Assembly (NCBI RefSeq): GCF_963422355.1
Contig: NC_085105.1
Location: 1 to 64,000 of the forward strand
Origin: Corticium candelabrum
Lineage: Eukaryota > Porifera > Homoscleromorpha > Homosclerophorida > Plakinidae
Length of the DNA stretch: 64,000 nucleotides
Reading direction: 5' to 3'
Shown here: piece after piece, positions 61,721 to 64,000 of the stretch
Layout: every line of letters starts with the position of its first letter
Numbering within the stretch: the first letter of the stretch is position 1
The notes under the pieces: model-generated
Databases searched by the model: none
The model's input: only the letters and a program-made list of their open reading frames with translations
What the model was told of the DNA's origin: nothing
Translations under genes and position numbers: made by a program

Positions 61721-63331
61721 GATATATATATATATATGATTTGGTTGCAATTGAATGTCATTGTTTGTGCACTTCTGGCATTATGCAAAAGGATTTACAA
61801 GAGGACAACTGATTCTATACGGCACTTACATCACCATTTGTAGTACACAGTGTTGAACTCTTTTCTAGGTTGAGGATTTGAGTTGAGTGTTTCTTTAACT
61901 GTAATTTGTTAGTGCATGTTGAGACCCAGCGGTTTTTCTTATTGTGAAGTACTTGATCACTTAGCAAGTCTTTTAGAATGTGACTGCGCAACATGAAACA
62001 TAAATCTGATGTAGTTGGAGACACTGAACAGTTACTGTGTAAATGCGGAGCAAAGAACTCTAACTTTATAAGAGACATTCATGATTGTGTAACTAATGCA
62101 GCAAATGTAACATCTTAATTTATTGGAGATAAAGAATTAAAATTTATCCAAAAATTGTACAGATTTGATCAATTCACTCATAACATACCTGGTATCAAAC
62201 CAAGAAGTTCTAACTACATTGTGTGACTGACACAGGCGCTAGTGATTTCTTGTATTATGAGTTAACTTGCTAGGCTAGCATGCAAAAGTACATGTAAAAC
62301 TAAATATTAAATTGCTACTTGGTTGGAATGCATGCGGACTATTGTAGGTACGTATGTATTTTATAATCAGGAGTTTTATCTGTTTTCATGTTTGCTGATT
62401 GTATTTTTTCTTTTAGTTGTTCATGTGTTTGACACTGCATCTGGGAAACCTGTTGGAGACGGCAAACCATTCTCACACACAGTATAGCAGCAGTGTAATT
62501 AAGTAGTCTGCAGTGTAATGACTGAGAGAAACTTTCTCTTTTCGTCTAGACTGAAATATTAGAGATTGCTGTGGATCAATGTGGACCTGTAGCGTATCGC
62601 CAGTTATCATTTATAGACAAGAACAAAGATATTTATCTCACACGCATTCGTCAGCATGGAGCAGCAGCTAAGGCTATTAGACTTGGCAGCATGGTGACTA
62701 GCATCGCATGGAATGACAACACTAACATGCTCGCTGCTATTCGCGATGGAAAGTTTACAGTTTGGCTTTATCCTGGAGTTGTTTATATTGACAAGGATAT
62801 TCTCACACAAACAGTCTATGAGAAACAAGAAAGGTAAATGAAAAACCAGTCTCTGTAATGACAATTAAGGTAAGGTTGTGTGTGCATTTCTGTGTCACAG
62901 ACATTTTACTAATGTATGTTTTAGTCAAGAAATACTTATGACATTAATGGATCTGTATTGTGATTGACACACAGAGATAAAGAATAACATCACAATTTCT
63001 GCAGTTGACTATTTTGCATAATATTATGAATACCAGACAAGTAGTGATGTGAATTACAGCTTGCCATGGTGTTTAATTTGTAGTGACTTTGGTCGTGAAC
63101 CTCACATTGTTCAATTCATTGGAAACCACTGCGTTGTCAGACGTATTGATGGGCCTCTTGTTATTGCTAGGTGAAGTACCTATATATCTTGCATGTGATA
63201 AACTTTGGGTGGTGTTGAATTGTGTTTTGCTGTTCTTCTTGTTCAGTGTCTCTCCTTATCCGGCCATTTTGCATCAATATGCAATTACAAGCAGATGGCA
63301 AGATGCGGTCAGATTATGTAGATTTGCAAAG
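51282..63331 (+). CDS. IFT80: IFT80 (intraflagellar transport 80), 5' 18 exons, 3' end outside window
   Basis: Exons: 51282-51338 (uncertain donor), 51401-51450, 51517-51568, 51834-51945, 52002-52112, 52185-52253, 53725-53834, 53911-54000, 54431-54568, 55245-55369, 56053-56144, 56216-56372, 56430-56481, 57600-57711, 62417-62481, 62550-62833, 63084-63170, 63247-63331; 616 codons, about 80 percent of the ~775-residue protein, phases consistent from exon 2 on. IFT80 is a WD40-repeat subunit of the IFT-B train required for cilium assembly. Strong matches: [111 protein letters not shown] and [10 protein letters not shown]. Two beta-propellers are covered; the TPR-like C-terminus is missing. Intron 14 (4.7 kb) hosts a retrotransposon. 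Confidence 0.95.
54210..54323. mobile_element. 114-bp MITE with perfect 26-bp TIRs in IFT80 intron 8
   Basis: TAGCCTCGACACTAGGCCTT, continuing CCTTTG, at the left end is exactly inverted at 54298-54323. Flanks CTTTAGTGC (54201-54209) and CTTCAGTGC (54324-54332) form a 9-bp target duplication with one mismatch. Such a length fits a MULE- or Merlin-mobilised element. Perfect TIRs indicate recent insertion. Confidence 0.88.
54614..55191. mobile_element. ~580-bp MITE-like element in IFT80 intron 9
   Basis: The left end ACCGTATAAGATGAAATATT and the inverted right end AACGTATAGATGAAACATT are imperfect TIRs. Internal GGCGGATT and CCGCCAATAT segments are also inverted (about 54653 and 55112). No coding capacity. 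Confidence 0.6.
56602..57235. mobile_element. Possible degenerate hAT-like element in IFT80 intron 13
   Basis: The left edge CAGTGTTCTGCCCAGGATTT resembles a hAT terminus. GTGGTGGTCGGGT near the left and CCCGACCACC near the right (about 57195-57220) are inverted. The right terminus is not clear. Confidence 0.35.
57965..58053. repeat. (TA)n microsatellite flanking retrotransposon 3' end
   Basis: About 75 bp of (TA)n plus an interrupted extension, immediately adjoining the 3' end of the minus-strand retrotransposon. Confidence 0.95.
58054..61678 (-). mobile_element. REL-type non-LTR retrotransposon in IFT80 intron 14, degenerate
   Basis: The protein can be followed on the minus strand across about six frame changes from near 61500 to 58000. 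N-terminal zinc fingers: [17 protein letters not shown] plus VEH (about 61280-61210), then [63 protein letters not shown] and the catalytic box YLDDG (about 59600). C-terminal CCHC knuckle: [17 protein letters not shown] (about 58650-58600). Restriction-like endonuclease: [10 protein letters not shown]...PAYFDLLV with [11 protein letters not shown]. This domain order matches R2/NeSL/R4/Hero-type elements, which use a restriction-like nuclease to cut target DNA. Both ends abut (TA)n tracts. It is non-functional because of frameshifts. Clade assignment needs a tree. Confidence 0.87.
61679..61735. repeat. (TA)n microsatellite flanking retrotransposon 5' end
   Basis: Imperfect (TA)n directly upstream of the retrotransposon 5' end (minus orientation). 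Confidence 0.92.
61736..62416. other. IFT80 intron 14 remainder
   Basis: AT-rich intronic sequence. Short frames on the minus strand (61815-62078) show no domain. Confidence 0.5.
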
Positions 63332-63357
63332 GTGAACTTACATGTTATGTAATTTCT

Positions 63358-63923
<566 letters not shown>

Positions 63924-64000
63924 AAAAATCCTAAATGTTAGGAGCTGCCCCTCAGAGGGAACTCTGGGCCTGCGCTAGCAAACTCCTGGAGCAAGGCCAG

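Overview
This window is eukaryotic and almost certainly metazoan. It holds three intron-rich animal genes with GT-AG introns: a centrobin (CNTROB) orthologue, a muscleblind-like RNA-binding protein, and the intraflagellar-transport subunit IFT80, whose 3' end lies beyond the window. It also holds TTAGGG-type telomere-like repeats, a Penelope-like retroelement (PLE) with a GIY-YIG domain, Merlin, MULE and pogo transposons, a site-biased non-LTR retrotransposon, tRNA-derived SINEs and long CA/TG, TA and CATA microsatellites. Ciliary and centriolar genes, compact genes and many small DNA-transposon relics suggest an early-branching marine invertebrate such as a sponge. The species cannot be fixed from sequence alone.

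The left half (1-31 kb) is repeat territory. A near-intact PLE (14-4318) carries a hammerhead-ribozyme fold at its 5' end. It is followed by a telomere-motif-bounded dispersed repeat (5.66-6.6 kb), a decayed MULE carrying a C48/Ulp1-like protease module (8.67-12.56 kb), a SINE, and a Merlin element with a perfect 8-bp target duplication (13.85-15.77 kb). Next come a GC-rich block with a second hammerhead-like fold (17.25-18.25 kb), a three-copy ~198-bp tandem repeat, about 9 kb of 81-bp satellite and its 129-bp derivative interleaved with more copies of the telomere-motif repeat (19.2-28.2 kb), and a 2.4-kb array built on the 10-mer TTACGCGCAG (28.2-30.6 kb). It looks subtelomeric or heterochromatic, which is inference.

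The right half (31-64 kb) is genic. CNTROB (+, 18 exons, 32.2-48.5 kb) and the muscleblind-like gene (-, 6 coding exons, 48.7-50.6 kb) converge tail to tail with about 200 bp between stop codons. The muscleblind-like gene and IFT80 (+, 18 exons seen, 51.3-63.3 kb) diverge from a shared ~730-bp promoter interval that contains an RFX X-box-like dyad. CNTROB acts at daughter centrioles and IFT80 in the IFT-B train, so two of the three genes serve centriole and cilium assembly.

Introns of these genes host most of the small transposons: two TA-flanked inverted-repeat elements, a pogo fossil, a hAT-like MITE, a 114-bp perfect-TIR MITE, and a 3.6-kb zinc finger/RT/restriction-like-endonuclease retrotransposon that lies between two (TA)n tracts inside IFT80. 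No tRNA, rRNA or CRISPR locus was found. All exon boundaries come from reading splice signals and phase by eye.
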